Positions 34,385 through 44,825 of a DNA stretch of 63,130 bases are shown here, piece after piece (position 1 is the first letter of the stretch; every line of letters starts with the position of its first letter). This stretch comes from Hydrogenophaga sp. (lineage in GTDB: Bacteria; Pseudomonadota; Gammaproteobacteria; Burkholderiales; Burkholderiaceae_C). The stretch lies in assembly GCA_016790705.1 (NCBI GenBank), contig JAEUOT010000048.1:1-63130 (forward strand). Direction: 5' to 3'. The translations under genes were made by a program, and so were the position numbers. The notes beneath the pieces are model-generated. The model saw only the letters and a program-made list of their open reading frames with translations, was not told the origin of the DNA and searched no databases.

Positions 34385-35415
34385 ACAACGAAACAAACCC
34401 GGGTGCGCCGGACCCGCAGTCGGCCTGGTGGCCGCTGGCGCTGAGCCGGGAGCTGGTGCCCGGGCGTCCGCTCGCGCGGCGCCTGCACGGCCTGCCGCTG
34501 GTGCTGTTCCGCGATGCGGCGGGGCGTGCCGCTGCCCTGCACGACCGCTGTCCGCACCGCCACGCGCCGCTGTCGGCGGGGCGGGTCTGCGCGGGCGAGC
34601 TGCAGTGCCCCTACCACGGCTGGCGCTTTGACGCCGCAGGGCGCTGCACTGCGGTGCCGGGGTTGGCGTCGCACCGCCCGGGTCAGACGCCGCTGCTGGC
34701 GGCGCCGGCGACGCAGGAGGTGCATGGACTGGTCTGGGTCTGCCGGGGCACACCGGTGGCCGGTCACGGGCCGGTGGCGCCGTCGGTGACCGAGGGCGTG
34801 GACAGCTTTTTCATGACCGAGCGGGTGCGCTGCGGCGTGGCCGAGGCGGCGGAGAACTTCCTGGACGGCTTCCACACGCACTTTGTCCACGCCGGCTGGA
34901 TCCGCCGCGACGCGCGTCGGCAGACCGTGCAGGCGACGGTGCGCCGGCTGCCGGATGGCATCGAGGCGCGGTACGGCAACGAAGGACTGCAGTCCGGCGT
35001 GATCTCGCGCTGGCTCGAAGGCAGCCGCAGCGAGAGCATGGGGCGGTTTCGCTGGCCGGGGGTGGCCGAGATCGAATACCGGGGCGCGCGCGGGCTGAAC
35101 CTGCTGATCACCGCATGGCTCACGCCGGAAGACGACGGGATGCTGCGGGTCCATGCGCGCGTGGCGACGCGGCGCGGCTGGCTGCCCGCCGCCGTCAAGC
35201 GCGCCGCGCTGCGTCGGCTGTTTGGCGTCATCCTGCGGCAGGACAAGGCCATCCTGGAACAGGCCAGCGCCAACGCCGCCGTGTTCGCGGTCCGGGGCGC
35301 GCTGCCGCCGGAGCTGCACTCGCCGCTGGACCTGCTCGGCCCGTCGATCAGGGGCATGCTCGACGGCCGCTGGCCCGAGGCCTCGGTCGAGCGCGAGTGC
35401 ACGGTGCAGCTGTGA
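34372..35415 (+). CDS. Rieske non-haem iron oxygenase (cassette oxygenase)
   Basis: 347 residues. The [2Fe-2S] Rieske ligands are Cys60-x-His62 and Cys79-x2-His82 (CPHRHAP, CPYHGW). The mononuclear iron site is D165-x2-H168-x4-H173 (NFLDGFHTHFVHAGW). This is a single-component-type oxygenase like those of the VanA/PaO group; electron donors must come from elsewhere. It could hydroxylate, desaturate or demethylate the cassette product. An alternative GTG start at 34381 would overlap the previous stop in GTGA, the pattern seen one gene upstream. Last gene of the cassette, nine bases from the convergent MFS gene. Confidence 0.88.
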   Translation: MEAVNNETNPGAPDPQSAWWPLALSRELVPGRPLARRLHGLPLVLFRDAAGRAAALHDRCPHRHAPLSAGRVCAGELQCPYHGWRFDAAGRCTAVPGLASHRPGQTPLLAAPATQEVHGLVWVCRGTPVAGHGPVAPSVTEGVDSFFMTERVRCGVAEAAENFLDGFHTHFVHAGWIRRDARRQTVQATVRRLPDGIEARYGNEGLQSGVISRWLEGSRSESMGRFRWPGVAEIEYRGARGLNLLITAWLTPEDDGMLRVHARVATRRGWLPAAVKRAALRRLFGVILRQDKAILEQASANAAVFAVRGALPPELHSPLDLLGPSIRGMLDGRWPEASVERECTVQL

Positions 35416-35424
35416 CGCGCAGGC

Positions 35425-36597
35425 TCAGGCCCGCTCGCGCACCAGCCGCCACAACGCCCACAGCCCCAGCGCAGGGCCGAGCGCCAGCCCGGTGAGCAGC
35501 CAGCCCAGCGCGACCGCGCGCGTGAGCTCGACGAACAGCAGGATGCTGGCGATGCTGATGCCAAAGCCGATGCTGTTGGTCAGCGTGAGCACGCTGCCCA
35601 CCGCCTGCGGCGGGGCGTTGCGCGCGGTCAGGGCCGAGAACTGCGGCGAGTCGCCCGAGACGGTGATGCCCCAGAGCAGCAGCCAGCCGTAGAACAGCGC
35701 ATCGGGTGCATGCATCAGCGCCGGCGAGAGCAGGCAGCACAGGCCGCTGGTGGCCAACTGCGCGCCGGCCACGCGGGCGCTGCCGAATCGCGGCACCAGC
35801 CAGCCGCCACCCACACAGCCCAGCGCGCCGGCCCCCAGCAGCACGAAGGCCGCCCAGGACAGGGCGGTGCCCTCAAGCCGAGTGGCCAGGATCAGCGGCA
35901 TCAGCACCCACAGCGTGTAGAGCTCCCACATGTGGCCGAAATAGCCAAGAACCGAACTGCGCACGCGGGCGTCGGTGACCAGGGTCGCCAGGGCGCGCAA
36001 CTGAAGGGTGGTCACGCGCGCCACCGCGCCGGGGGGCTCCGGCAGCAGCACGAACAGCAAGATGCCGCCCGCCGCCGCCAGCGCCGCGACGCCCAGCATC
36101 AGCGTGGGCCAGGGCAGCGCGTCGCCCATGGCCCGCAGCGCATGCGCGCTGGCCGAGCCGATCACCAGCGCGCCGATCAGGTAGCCCAGGGCCGGCCCGA
36201 GCCCGCGCGGGAACCACTGCGCGGCGATCTTCATGCCGACCGGGTAGATGCCCGCAAGGAAGAAGCCGGTGGCGAAGCGCCAGGCCAGCAGCGCGCCGAA
36301 TTCCGACACCATGGCCCAGGCGCCCACCGTGCAGCCGGCGCCGGCGAGCGCGCAGATCAGGAACACGCGGCGCGGCGGGAAACGGTCGGCGATCGCCAGC
36401 AGGGCGAACACCAGGGTGCCGACGATGAAGCCGAACTGCAGCGACGACGTCAGGGTGCCGACCGCGGTGGCCGGCCAGCCGAACGCCCGCTGCAGGTCCG
36501 GCATCACCGCATTGACCGCGAACCACAGCGAGGTGCCCAGAAACTGGGCCAGCACCAGCACGGGCAGGACGTGGCGAGGCGCAGCGAGTGTGTTCAC
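35425..36597 (-). CDS. MFS transporter
   Basis: 390 residues, twelve membrane helices. The start GTG at 36597 gives MNTLAAPRHVLPVLVLAQFL. Typical major-facilitator loop motifs appear as ADRFPPRRVFLICALAGAG (loop 2-3) and AWRFATGFFLAGIYPVGMKI (helix 4). No long N-terminal soluble domain is needed. It converges on the biosynthetic cassette and may export its product or be unrelated; the substrate cannot be told. Its GTG overlaps the stop of the upstream membrane-protein gene (GTGA), so these two are cotranscribed. Confidence 0.87.
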   Translation of the reverse strand: MNTLAAPRHVLPVLVLAQFLGTSLWFAVNAVMPDLQRAFGWPATAVGTLTSSLQFGFIVGTLVFALLAIADRFPPRRVFLICALAGAGCTVGAWAMVSEFGALLAWRFATGFFLAGIYPVGMKIAAQWFPRGLGPALGYLIGALVIGSASAHALRAMGDALPWPTLMLGVAALAAAGGILLFVLLPEPPGAVARVTTLQLRALATLVTDARVRSSVLGYFGHMWELYTLWVLMPLILATRLEGTALSWAAFVLLGAGALGCVGGGWLVPRFGSARVAGAQLATSGLCCLLSPALMHAPDALFYGWLLLWGITVSGDSPQFSALTARNAPPQAVGSVLTLTNSIGFGISIASILLFVELTRAVALGWLLTGLALGPALGLWALWRLVRERA

Positions 36598-37088
36598 TGG
36601 TCGCTCCAGCGGGACACGCGCTGGCGCCAGCGGCGCTTGAGCACGCGGCCCGCGCGCCAGGGCCAGGAGGCGCGCACCTGCGCCAGCAGCGCGTCCTTCC
36701 AGCCGGTCCAGGCGGCGTAGACCCGCGCGAACCAGGCCAGGCGCATCAGCGCCGGCTGCGTCAGGCTGAACAGGTGGGCCACGACGGCCGTGCCCACCAG
36801 CTTGGCGGCCACGATCAGCGCCACGCCCCAGGCCGCATGACCCTGCTGCAGCAGCCACAGGGCGCCGAGCTTGATCGGCAGCAGCGCCAGCGCCGGCACG
36901 CCGAGCACGGCCAGCGCCGCGTAGGGCGGCAGGCGGCGGATCACCGCATCCAGCCAGCGGAAACCCGGCCAGCCGGCGATGCGGGCCAGCACCCGCCGCA
37001 GCGGCTCCCAGCCCCATTCCTCGAACAGGATCAGCAGCGCCAGCAGCCACTTGAGGGGCCAGAGCAGGGCGCGCAGCAGGGGTTTCAT
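36594..37088 (-). CDS. Hypothetical multi-pass membrane protein
   Basis: 164 residues with a hydrophobic N-terminal region (LLRALLWPLKWLLALLILFE), two or three further helices in the middle (YAALAVLGVPALALLPIKLG, WGVALIVAAKLVGTAVVAHL) and a basic C-terminus. No domain is recognised. It is translationally coupled to the downstream MFS gene and lies 20 bases after tgt, so it may be cotranscribed with tgt. Confidence 0.75.
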   Translation of the reverse strand: MKPLLRALLWPLKWLLALLILFEEWGWEPLRRVLARIAGWPGFRWLDAVIRRLPPYAALAVLGVPALALLPIKLGALWLLQQGHAAWGVALIVAAKLVGTAVVAHLFSLTQPALMRLAWFARVYAAWTGWKDALLAQVRASWPWRAGRVLKRRWRQRVSRWSDQ

Positions 37089-37108
37089 GGCGCCCTGTCG
37101 GAAACGGC

Positions 37109-38738
<1,630 letters not shown>

Positions 38739-38873
38739 GGAAGACTCCTTCGATGGATTTCGGGAATGTCCTCACGCTATCAGGGGTGCCCGGGGCCGGA
38801 TTGATCTCCGTCAAACCGGGGACCCTGCGTCTCAGGTTGAGACGCCGCTTGGCGGGCGCGCCACAGGCGGGCG

Positions 38874-40133
38874 TCAGGGCGCCAGCGGCGCGACCACCAG
38901 CACGGTGCGGTTGCGATCCTCGACGATCCACAGGCGCCCCTGGCTGTCCAGCGTGATGCCCGCCGGCGTGCCCTGGGGCCGCAGGCCCGGCATGCCCAGC
39001 CAGCCGGCGACGACGTTTTCCACCTTGCCGCCCGGCCTGCCGTCTTGGCCGACCTGCCAGGCCACGATGCGGTGACCCTTGGTCCGGTAGCCATGCCACA
39101 CCGCCAGCAGCTTGCCGTCCCAGGGCCGCGCCGGCTGGGTGGCGGCCGTCGGCGGCACGGCGAGCAACTGCAGCGGCGCGACGTGCGCCGGCCAGGCCAT
39201 GAACGGCGGGCGTCGGGATGGGGCGGTGCAGCGTGCGCGCCGTTCGTATCCTCGCGCCACCACGCTGCGCCCCTTGGTGTCGCTGACGCAGTAGGGCCAA
39301 CCGTAGTGGCCGCCGTGCTCGATCTCGTTGAGTTCCTCGGCGGGGGCGTCGGCGTCGGTGTAGTCGACCGAGTTCTCGGCCTGCCAGATGCGCTCGCCAC
39401 CGTTGAGCCGGTCCTGTGTCACCGCCAGTGCCAGCGAGTTGCGCAGACCGGTCGCCAGCGGACGCAATGCGTGCGGCTTCAGCTCGGCGCCCTGCAGGGC
39501 ACCCTCGTACACCGCCGCGCGCGGCTGGGCGCCCTCGTTTTCCGGACAGGGGACCGGCTGCTGCTGCTCGTCGTTGCGGCAGGCATCGGTGGCCGAGCCG
39601 ACGTTGATCAGCAGGTGCCCGCGGGGGCCGAACACCAGCTCCTTCAGGGGATGGGCGCCGTCGTCGGGCAGGTCGCGCCAGAGCTCTTCGCGCTCCAGGG
39701 TGTCGACCGGCGTGCGCCAGATGACACCCGCCTCGCCCACATAGACCTTGCCATCCGGGCCCAGCGCCAGTCCGTGCGGCCGGTCCAGTCCCTGGGCCAG
39801 CACCCGGACCCGGCCGGGATCGCCGGGCTGACCCCGGACATCGAGCTCCAGCAGGCGGCCGCGGTGCGGCTCCCAACTGCCCATGTCGGTGATCCAGAAA
39901 CGGCCCGGTGCGACCTCCACCAGGCGGCGGGGCATGCGCAGCTCGTCCCTGCCGTCGGCCACCAGACCGACGCACCAGCCCTTGGGGGTTGTCAGCGCAA
40001 TCCGGGGGTAGCCGGCGCATTGGCCGCGGGTCGCATAGCGGGAGGCTTCATTGGCCGCAGTCGCTGCACATGGCAGGAGCAGCAGCGCCGCTGCGAGTGC
40101 CAGCGGCAGAGGTCGGGATCGATCAGCGCACAT
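38874..40133 (-). CDS. PQQ-dependent sugar dehydrogenase-like beta-propeller protein
   Basis: 419 residues from MCADRSRPLPLALAAALLLL with signal-peptide cleavage near ATA (residue 26). The mature protein is a six-bladed propeller of the soluble glucose dehydrogenase/GSDH type: RPHGLALGPDGKVYVGEAGV, HLLINVGSATDAC, TGLRNSLALAV, EIEHGGHYGWPYC and GTPAGITLDSQGRLWIVEDR. Members oxidise sugars with PQQ in the periplasm, but many relatives have no known substrate. Cysteines in CRNDEQQQPVPC may form a disulfide. Lies 135 bases upstream of the cytochrome gene on the same strand. Confidence 0.82.
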   Translation of the reverse strand: MCADRSRPLPLALAAALLLLPCAATAANEASRYATRGQCAGYPRIALTTPKGWCVGLVADGRDELRMPRRLVEVAPGRFWITDMGSWEPHRGRLLELDVRGQPGDPGRVRVLAQGLDRPHGLALGPDGKVYVGEAGVIWRTPVDTLEREELWRDLPDDGAHPLKELVFGPRGHLLINVGSATDACRNDEQQQPVPCPENEGAQPRAAVYEGALQGAELKPHALRPLATGLRNSLALAVTQDRLNGGERIWQAENSVDYTDADAPAEELNEIEHGGHYGWPYCVSDTKGRSVVARGYERRARCTAPSRRPPFMAWPAHVAPLQLLAVPPTAATQPARPWDGKLLAVWHGYRTKGHRIVAWQVGQDGRPGGKVENVVAGWLGMPGLRPQGTPAGITLDSQGRLWIVEDRNRTVLVVAPLAP

Positions 40134-40179
40134 CCGGGGATTGTGACCGGTGGCGGCGGCCGGGGACCGCGCGGGGCGG

Positions 40180-40335
40180 TCAGCGCTGCAGGACGGGCGC
40201 GATCGTCTCACCGGTGGCGGGCAGATCCGCTTGGGCGGTCCGTTCGTCCGAACTGAACCACCCCCAGGCAAGCAGCAGGGCCAGGGTCACGGACAGCAGC
40301 AGGGCAAAGCCCAGTCGGAACAGCACTTCGATCAC
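40180..40335 (-). CDS. Possible small membrane protein, 51 residues
   Basis: Reading from a GTG at 40335, the frame gives VIEVLFRLGFALLLSVTLAL, continues as one strong membrane helix to about residue 27, and ends with a short polar tail to TGA. AAGAGAG lies 7-13 bases upstream of the GTG. Such size and layout fit a small inner-membrane protein. No family is recognised. It partly fills the 363-base gap between the propeller gene and the LysR gene; the rest of that gap (40336-40496) shows no gene or clear signal. Confidence 0.4.
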   Translation of the reverse strand: MIEVLFRLGFALLLSVTLALLLAWGWFSSDERTAQADLPATGETIAPVLQR

Positions 40336-40496
40336 GGACGCTCTCTTGTTGGCATAACACTGGGCGGTATTGTGCCCGCTGCGGTTGGCGCCTCCCGGGC
40401 GTCATTGGTCCCTAGGTACTCAAAAGTCACAAAATCCCGGTCGGTTGTAGCGCTTATGTATCGAACGATGGCCTGTTGGAAACAAACTTTTTCCAG

Positions 40497-41429
40497 CTAG
40501 GCAAGGGTGCTTGCCGTGGGGGAGGTGCCAAAGCGCGCCGCCACCAGGGCCCGCAGCCACTGGTGGCCGGGGTCGCGGTGCAGGTGGGCGTGCCAGAGCT
40601 GGGCAATCGTGCTGGCCGGCAGGCGCAGGGTCAGCGGGCGGGCGACCAGCGCGTGCGGGCCGGCCAGCCGTTCGGCCAGCCGCTCGGGCACGGTCGCCAC
40701 CAGGTCGGTGCTGCCCAGCACCTGGCCCAGCGCCACGTAGTGCGGCACGGTCAGTTGCACCTGTCGCGCCACGCCCAGGCGCTGCAGGGCCTCGTCCACC
40801 TGGCCGTGGCCGGTGCCGGCGGAGACCACGCGCACATGGGCTGCCTGCCGGTACTGGGTGGCGTTCAGCGGCGTGTCGCCCGCCGCCAGCGGGTGGCCGG
40901 CGCGCATCAGCGCCACGTAGCGCTGGCGGAACAGCGCCTGCTGGAAGAAGCCGGCCTGCAACTGCGGCAGCGAACCTAGCGCGAGATCGACCCGGCCGGC
41001 GGCCATGTCCTCGCGCAGCGCCGCGTCCGCCACGGGCACGCAGCGCAGCGTCACACCCGGCGCCTCGCGCGCCAACGCGTCCATCAGCACCGGCAGGAAA
41101 TAGATCTCGCCTACATCGGTCATTGCCAGCGTGAAACAGCGGTCGCTGCGCCCCGGGTCGAAACTGGCGCGAACGTTCAGCGCGCCCTGCAGCCCCCGCA
41201 GCGCCTGCGCCACGGGTTCGGCAAGCTGCTGCGCGTAGGGTGTGGGCGCCATGCCGCCCGGCGTGCGCAGGAACAGCTCGTCGTCCAGCAGGTCGCGCAG
41301 CCGCCGCAGTGCGTTGCTCACCGCCGGCTGGCTCAGGCCCAGCGACTCGGCCACGCGCGAGACCCGGCCGTCCTGCACCAGGCGGTCGAACACCACCAGC
41401 AGATTGAGGTCGATGTCGGTGAGCTTCAC
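40497..41429 (-). CDS. LysR-type regulator of the NahR/NagR kind
   Basis: 310 residues from a GTG at 41429. The helix-turn-helix is LTDIDLNLLVVFDRLVQDGR ... SRVAESLGLSQPAVSNALRR, very like NahR and NagR, which activate naphthalene and salicylate genes with salicylate as inducer. The C-terminal effector domain contains SDRCFTLAMTDVGEIYFLPV and LGSLPQLQAGFFQQALFRQR. It is divergent from the salicylate 5-hydroxylase genes, with a NahR-type box between them. Predicted role: salicylate-responsive activator. Confidence 0.9.
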   Translation of the reverse strand: MKLTDIDLNLLVVFDRLVQDGRVSRVAESLGLSQPAVSNALRRLRDLLDDELFLRTPGGMAPTPYAQQLAEPVAQALRGLQGALNVRASFDPGRSDRCFTLAMTDVGEIYFLPVLMDALAREAPGVTLRCVPVADAALREDMAAGRVDLALGSLPQLQAGFFQQALFRQRYVALMRAGHPLAAGDTPLNATQYRQAAHVRVVSAGTGHGQVDEALQRLGVARQVQLTVPHYVALGQVLGSTDLVATVPERLAERLAGPHALVARPLTLRLPASTIAQLWHAHLHRDPGHQWLRALVAARFGTSPTASTLA

Positions 41430-41441
41430 GGGTTCTTTGAC

Positions 41442-41456
41442 ATTCAGATCGTGAAT
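41442..41456. promoter_or_regulatory. NahR/NagR-type operator
   Basis: ATTCAGATCGTGAAT is a 15-bp inverted repeat (ATTCA, five bases, TGAAT) with the T-N11-A core of LysR sites. It is close to the NahR consensus as I recall it, ATTCACGCT-N2-TGAT. It lies between the divergent LysR and nagG-like genes, 83 bases upstream of nagG. Confidence 0.65.
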
Positions 41457-41539
41457 ACAGCGTATCACGCCGATTCGCTTGCCGGATGGCCGGCGCTTGC
41501 CGATCATGCGTCCCACAAGAACACCCACGGAGACAAGCC

Positions 41540-42838
41540 ATGTCCGTATCCCCCGACGCCCTGCACTGGGAGGGCGGCGGCACCAGCCGCATTCCTTTTG
41601 CCGTCTACACCGACGAGGACCGCCACCGGCGCGAACTCGACCGCTTCTTCTACCAGGGCCACTGGTGCTATGTGGGCCTCGAAGCCGAGATCCCGAACGC
41701 TGGCGACTTCAAGCGCACGGTGGTCGGCGAGCGCTCGGTCATCATGACCCGCTCGGCCGACGGCCAGATCCACGTGGTGGAGAACGTCTGCGCGCACCGC
41801 GGCATGCGCTTCTGCCGCGAGCGGCACGGCAACAAGAAGGAGTTCGTCTGCCCCTACCACCAGTGGAGCTACACGCCCGACGGCGCGTTGCAGGGCGTGC
41901 CGTTCCGGCGCGGTGTGCGGCAGGACGGCAAGGTCAACGGCGGCATGCCGGCGGACTTCGACCCCAAGGAACACGGCCTGACGCGGCTGAAGGTCGCGGT
42001 GCGGGGCGGCGTGGTGTTCGCCAGCTTCGACCACGACGTCGAGTCGCTCGAAGACTACATGGGGCCGACCATCCTGCGGTACTTCGATCGCCTGTTCAAC
42101 GGCCGCAAGCTGACGATCCTGGGCTACAACCGCCAGCGCATTCCGGGCAACTGGAAGCTGATGCAGGAAAACATCAAGGACCCGTACCACCCCGGTCTGC
42201 TGCACACCTGGTTCGTGACCTTCGGGCTCTGGCGCGCCGACAACAAGAGCGAGCTGCGCATGGACGCCCACCACCGTCATGCGGCCATGATCTCGACCCG
42301 CGGCAGCATGGGGCAGGCGACCGGGCAGGCGGCGCAGGTCACGCAGGTGTCGAGCTTCAAGGCCGCGATGGAACTGGAGGACAAGCGCTTCCTGGACATC
42401 GTGCCCGAGCCCTGGTGGCAGCTCGAAGACAAGATGCCGACGGCGGTGATGACGACCCTGTTCCCCAGCGTCATCTTCCAGCAGCAGGTCAACAGCGTGA
42501 GCACGCGCCACATCCAGCCCGACGGCCACGGCGCCTTCGACTTCGTCTGGACCCACTTCGGCTTCGAGGACGACACGCCCGAGATGAAACAGCGCCGCCT
42601 GCGCCAGGCCAACCTGTTCGGCCCCGCCGGTTTCGTCAGCGCCGACGACGGCGAGGTGATCGAGTTCTCGCAGCAGGCCTTTGACAGCAAGCCGCAGCAC
42701 CGGGCGCTGGCCGAGCTGGGCGGGCGCGAGGTGGGCGAGACCGACCACATGGTGACGGAGACGCTGATCCGCGGGATGTACGAATACTGGCGCAAGGTGA
42801 TGGAGGCCCCTGAGAAGAACGAGGGAGGTGCCGCATGA
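41540..42838 (+). CDS. nagG: Salicylate 5-hydroxylase, large oxygenase subunit
   Basis: 432 residues. Rieske ligands are Cys84-x-His86 and Cys104-x2-His107 (CAHRGMRFC, CPYHQW); the mononuclear iron site is D214-x2-H217-x4-H222 in NIKDPYHPGLLH. Long stretches such as YVGLEAEIPNAGDFKRTVVG, GVPFRRGVRQDGKVNGGMP and TETLIRGMYEYWRKVMEAP agree with what I know of NagG from Ralstonia, which hydroxylates salicylate to gentisate. Small-subunit and ferredoxin genes follow. Anthranilate-type activity cannot be excluded. The long frame's upstream start at 41486 is rejected because NagG proteins start near 41540. Confidence 0.93.
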   Translation: MSVSPDALHWEGGGTSRIPFAVYTDEDRHRRELDRFFYQGHWCYVGLEAEIPNAGDFKRTVVGERSVIMTRSADGQIHVVENVCAHRGMRFCRERHGNKKEFVCPYHQWSYTPDGALQGVPFRRGVRQDGKVNGGMPADFDPKEHGLTRLKVAVRGGVVFASFDHDVESLEDYMGPTILRYFDRLFNGRKLTILGYNRQRIPGNWKLMQENIKDPYHPGLLHTWFVTFGLWRADNKSELRMDAHHRHAAMISTRGSMGQATGQAAQVTQVSSFKAAMELEDKRFLDIVPEPWWQLEDKMPTAVMTTLFPSVIFQQQVNSVSTRHIQPDGHGAFDFVWTHFGFEDDTPEMKQRRLRQANLFGPAGFVSADDGEVIEFSQQAFDSKPQHRALAELGGREVGETDHMVTETLIRGMYEYWRKVMEAPEKNEGGAA

Positions 42839-43317
42839 GCGCACTCGACTTCGACACCTTCCAGGCGCTGCAGGCGCTCTACAGCGACTACGCCTCGGCC
42901 GTCGACAGCGGCGACTGGGACCTGTGGCCGACCTTCTTCACGGCCGACTGCGTCTACAAGCTGCAGCCGCGCGAGAACCATGAGCGAGGCTTTCCGCTCT
43001 CGACCCTGGCCTTCGACAGCCAGGCCATGCTGCGCGACCGCGTCTACGGCATCAAGGAAACACTGTTCCACGACCCGTATTACCAGCGCCACGTGGTGGG
43101 CGCGCCGGTGCTGCGCCGGATCGACGAACAGGGCCGGCTGCACTGCGAGGCCAACTACGCGGTGTTCCGCACCAAGTTCGACGGCCCCAGCACCGTGTTC
43201 AACGTCGGCCGCTACCTCGACATCGTGGCGAAGACGCCCGACGGCCTGAAGTTCGCGCAACGTCTCTGTGTCTACGACAGCGAGATGATTCCGAATTCGA
43301 TCATTTACCCCATCTGA
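42835..43317 (+). CDS. nagH: Salicylate 5-hydroxylase, small oxygenase subunit
   Basis: 160 residues of the ring-hydroxylating dioxygenase beta-subunit (NTF2-like cone) family: LQALYSDYASAVDSGDWDLW, FFTADCVYKLQPRENHERGF and FNVGRYLDIVAKTPDGLKF are typical. It forms the alpha-3-beta-3 oxygenase with NagG; the beta subunit is structural. Start overlaps the nagG stop in ATGA. The end is 14 bases before the ferredoxin gene. Confidence 0.92.
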   Translation: MSALDFDTFQALQALYSDYASAVDSGDWDLWPTFFTADCVYKLQPRENHERGFPLSTLAFDSQAMLRDRVYGIKETLFHDPYYQRHVVGAPVLRRIDEQGRLHCEANYAVFRTKFDGPSTVFNVGRYLDIVAKTPDGLKFAQRLCVYDSEMIPNSIIYPI

Positions 43318-43331
43318 ACAGGACGGCACTC

Positions 43332-43646
43332 ATGAGCAACTGGACCGACGTGGCCGCCGAGGCCGATCTGTTTGAGGGCGCGGGCATTCCGGTCGCGCCG
43401 GGCGGGCGCGACATCGCGCTGTTCTCGGTGGATGGCGAAGTGTTCGCGACCGACAACCTCTGCACCCATGGCAACGCCAAACTCTGCGACGGTTTTGTGG
43501 AAGGACACGAGATCGAGTGCCCGTTTCACCAGGGGCGCTTCGATCTGCGCAGCGGTGCGCCGACTTTCGCCCCCTGCACCGAGGCCATCAAGGTCTGGCC
43601 AGTCAAGGTCGAAGGCGGACGGGTCTTTCTGGATCTCGGCGCCTGA
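43332..43646 (+). CDS. nagAb: Rieske ferredoxin of the hydroxylase system
   Basis: 104 residues with a Rieske [2Fe-2S] site: Cys44-x-His46 (CTHG) and Cys63-x2-His66 (CPFHQG). Size and position after nagGH identify it as the ferredoxin that carries electrons to NagG, like NagAb. The matching ferredoxin reductase (NagAa) is not found in this window, so it must be encoded elsewhere or supplied by another reductase. Its stop is three bases from the convergent queA end. Confidence 0.9.
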   Translation: MSNWTDVAAEADLFEGAGIPVAPGGRDIALFSVDGEVFATDNLCTHGNAKLCDGFVEGHEIECPFHQGRFDLRSGAPTFAPCTEAIKVWPVKVEGGRVFLDLGA

Positions 43647-43649
43647 TCC

Positions 43650-44756
43650 TCAGGCGCTGCGTCGCTGCAGCAGCATCGCGTCGCCGTAGCTGAAGAAGCG
43701 GTAGCCCTGCGCGACCGCGTGGCGGTACAGCGCCATCACGTGTTCGTACCCGGCGAAGGCGCTGACCAGCATCATCAGCGTGCTCTTGGGCAGGTGGAAG
43801 TTGGTGACCAGCACATCGACCACGCGGAAGTCGAAACCCGGCGTGATGAAGATGTTGGTGTCGCCCTGCAGCTCTCCGCTGCGGGCCCAGCTCTCCAGCG
43901 TGCGCACCGTGGTCGTGCCCACCGCGACCACGCGGCCGCCGCGCGCACGGCAGGCTTCGATCGCCTGAACCGTGGCGGCCGGCACGGCGTAACGCTCGTG
44001 GTGCATCACGTGCTCCTCGATGCGCTCGGTCTTCATCGGCGCGAAGGTGCCGGCGCCCACGTGCAACGTGACGTTGGCGCGTTGCACGCCACGCGCTTCC
44101 AGCGCGGCCAGCACGCCCTCGTCGAAGTGCAGCGCAGCCGTCGGCGCGGCCACCGCGCCGGGCACGCGCGCGAACACGGTCTGGTAGCGCCGCTCGTCCT
44201 CGGCGTCGTCGCCGTGCGTGATGTAGGGCGGCAGTGGCACATGGCCGTGGCGCGCCATCAGGGTGTACGGGTCTTCGCCCGTCGGGCCTTCGAGCCGCAG
44301 GCGGAACAACTGGCCCAGTTCGTCCGGCCAGCGGCCAACGAACACCGCATCGAAGCCGCCGCCTTTCAGGCCACCCGCCAGGTGCAGGCGGCCACCGGGC
44401 AAGGGCTTCTTGCTCACGCGCAGGTGGCCGACGATCTCGTTGGCCGAGCCGTCCAGCGCCTCGTGCGGCAGCAGCACGCGCTCGATCAGCAGCTCCAGCT
44501 TGCCGCCGCTGGCCTTCTCCCCAAAGAGGCGCGCCTTGACCACCTGGGTGTCGTTGAACACCAGCAGGTCGCCCGGCTGCAGCAGATCGGGCAGCGCGCG
44601 GAAGATGCGGTCCACCGCTTGTGGCCCGGTGCCGTCAAGCAGGCGCGAGGCGCTGCGTTCGGCGGCAGGGTGCTGGGCGATCAGCGCGTCGGGGAGGGTG
44701 AAATCGAAGTCGGCGACGGTGAAGGGGCGTGCCGACGGGGAGGAGGTTTCAGACAT
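43650..44756 (-). CDS. queA: S-adenosylmethionine:tRNA ribosyltransferase-isomerase
   Basis: 368 residues. QueA transfers the ribosyl part of S-adenosylmethionine to preQ1-34 in tRNA, making epoxyqueuosine. Recognised segments: [98 protein letters not shown] and [15 protein letters not shown]. Length is normal. The start follows GGAGGTTTCAG. It is divergent from recG. Confidence 0.97.
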   Translation of the reverse strand: MSETSSPSARPFTVADFDFTLPDALIAQHPAAERSASRLLDGTGPQAVDRIFRALPDLLQPGDLLVFNDTQVVKARLFGEKASGGKLELLIERVLLPHEALDGSANEIVGHLRVSKKPLPGGRLHLAGGLKGGGFDAVFVGRWPDELGQLFRLRLEGPTGEDPYTLMARHGHVPLPPYITHGDDAEDERRYQTVFARVPGAVAAPTAALHFDEGVLAALEARGVQRANVTLHVGAGTFAPMKTERIEEHVMHHERYAVPAATVQAIEACRARGGRVVAVGTTTVRTLESWARSGELQGDTNIFITPGFDFRVVDVLVTNFHLPKSTLMMLVSAFAGYEHVMALYRHAVAQGYRFFSYGDAMLLQRRSA

Positions 44757-44825
44757 GCTGCTTGAGGGCCGGACAAGGCCCGTTCCAAGTGGGAATATGG
44801 ATGGAAGTACAGGCAGAATTGTCCC

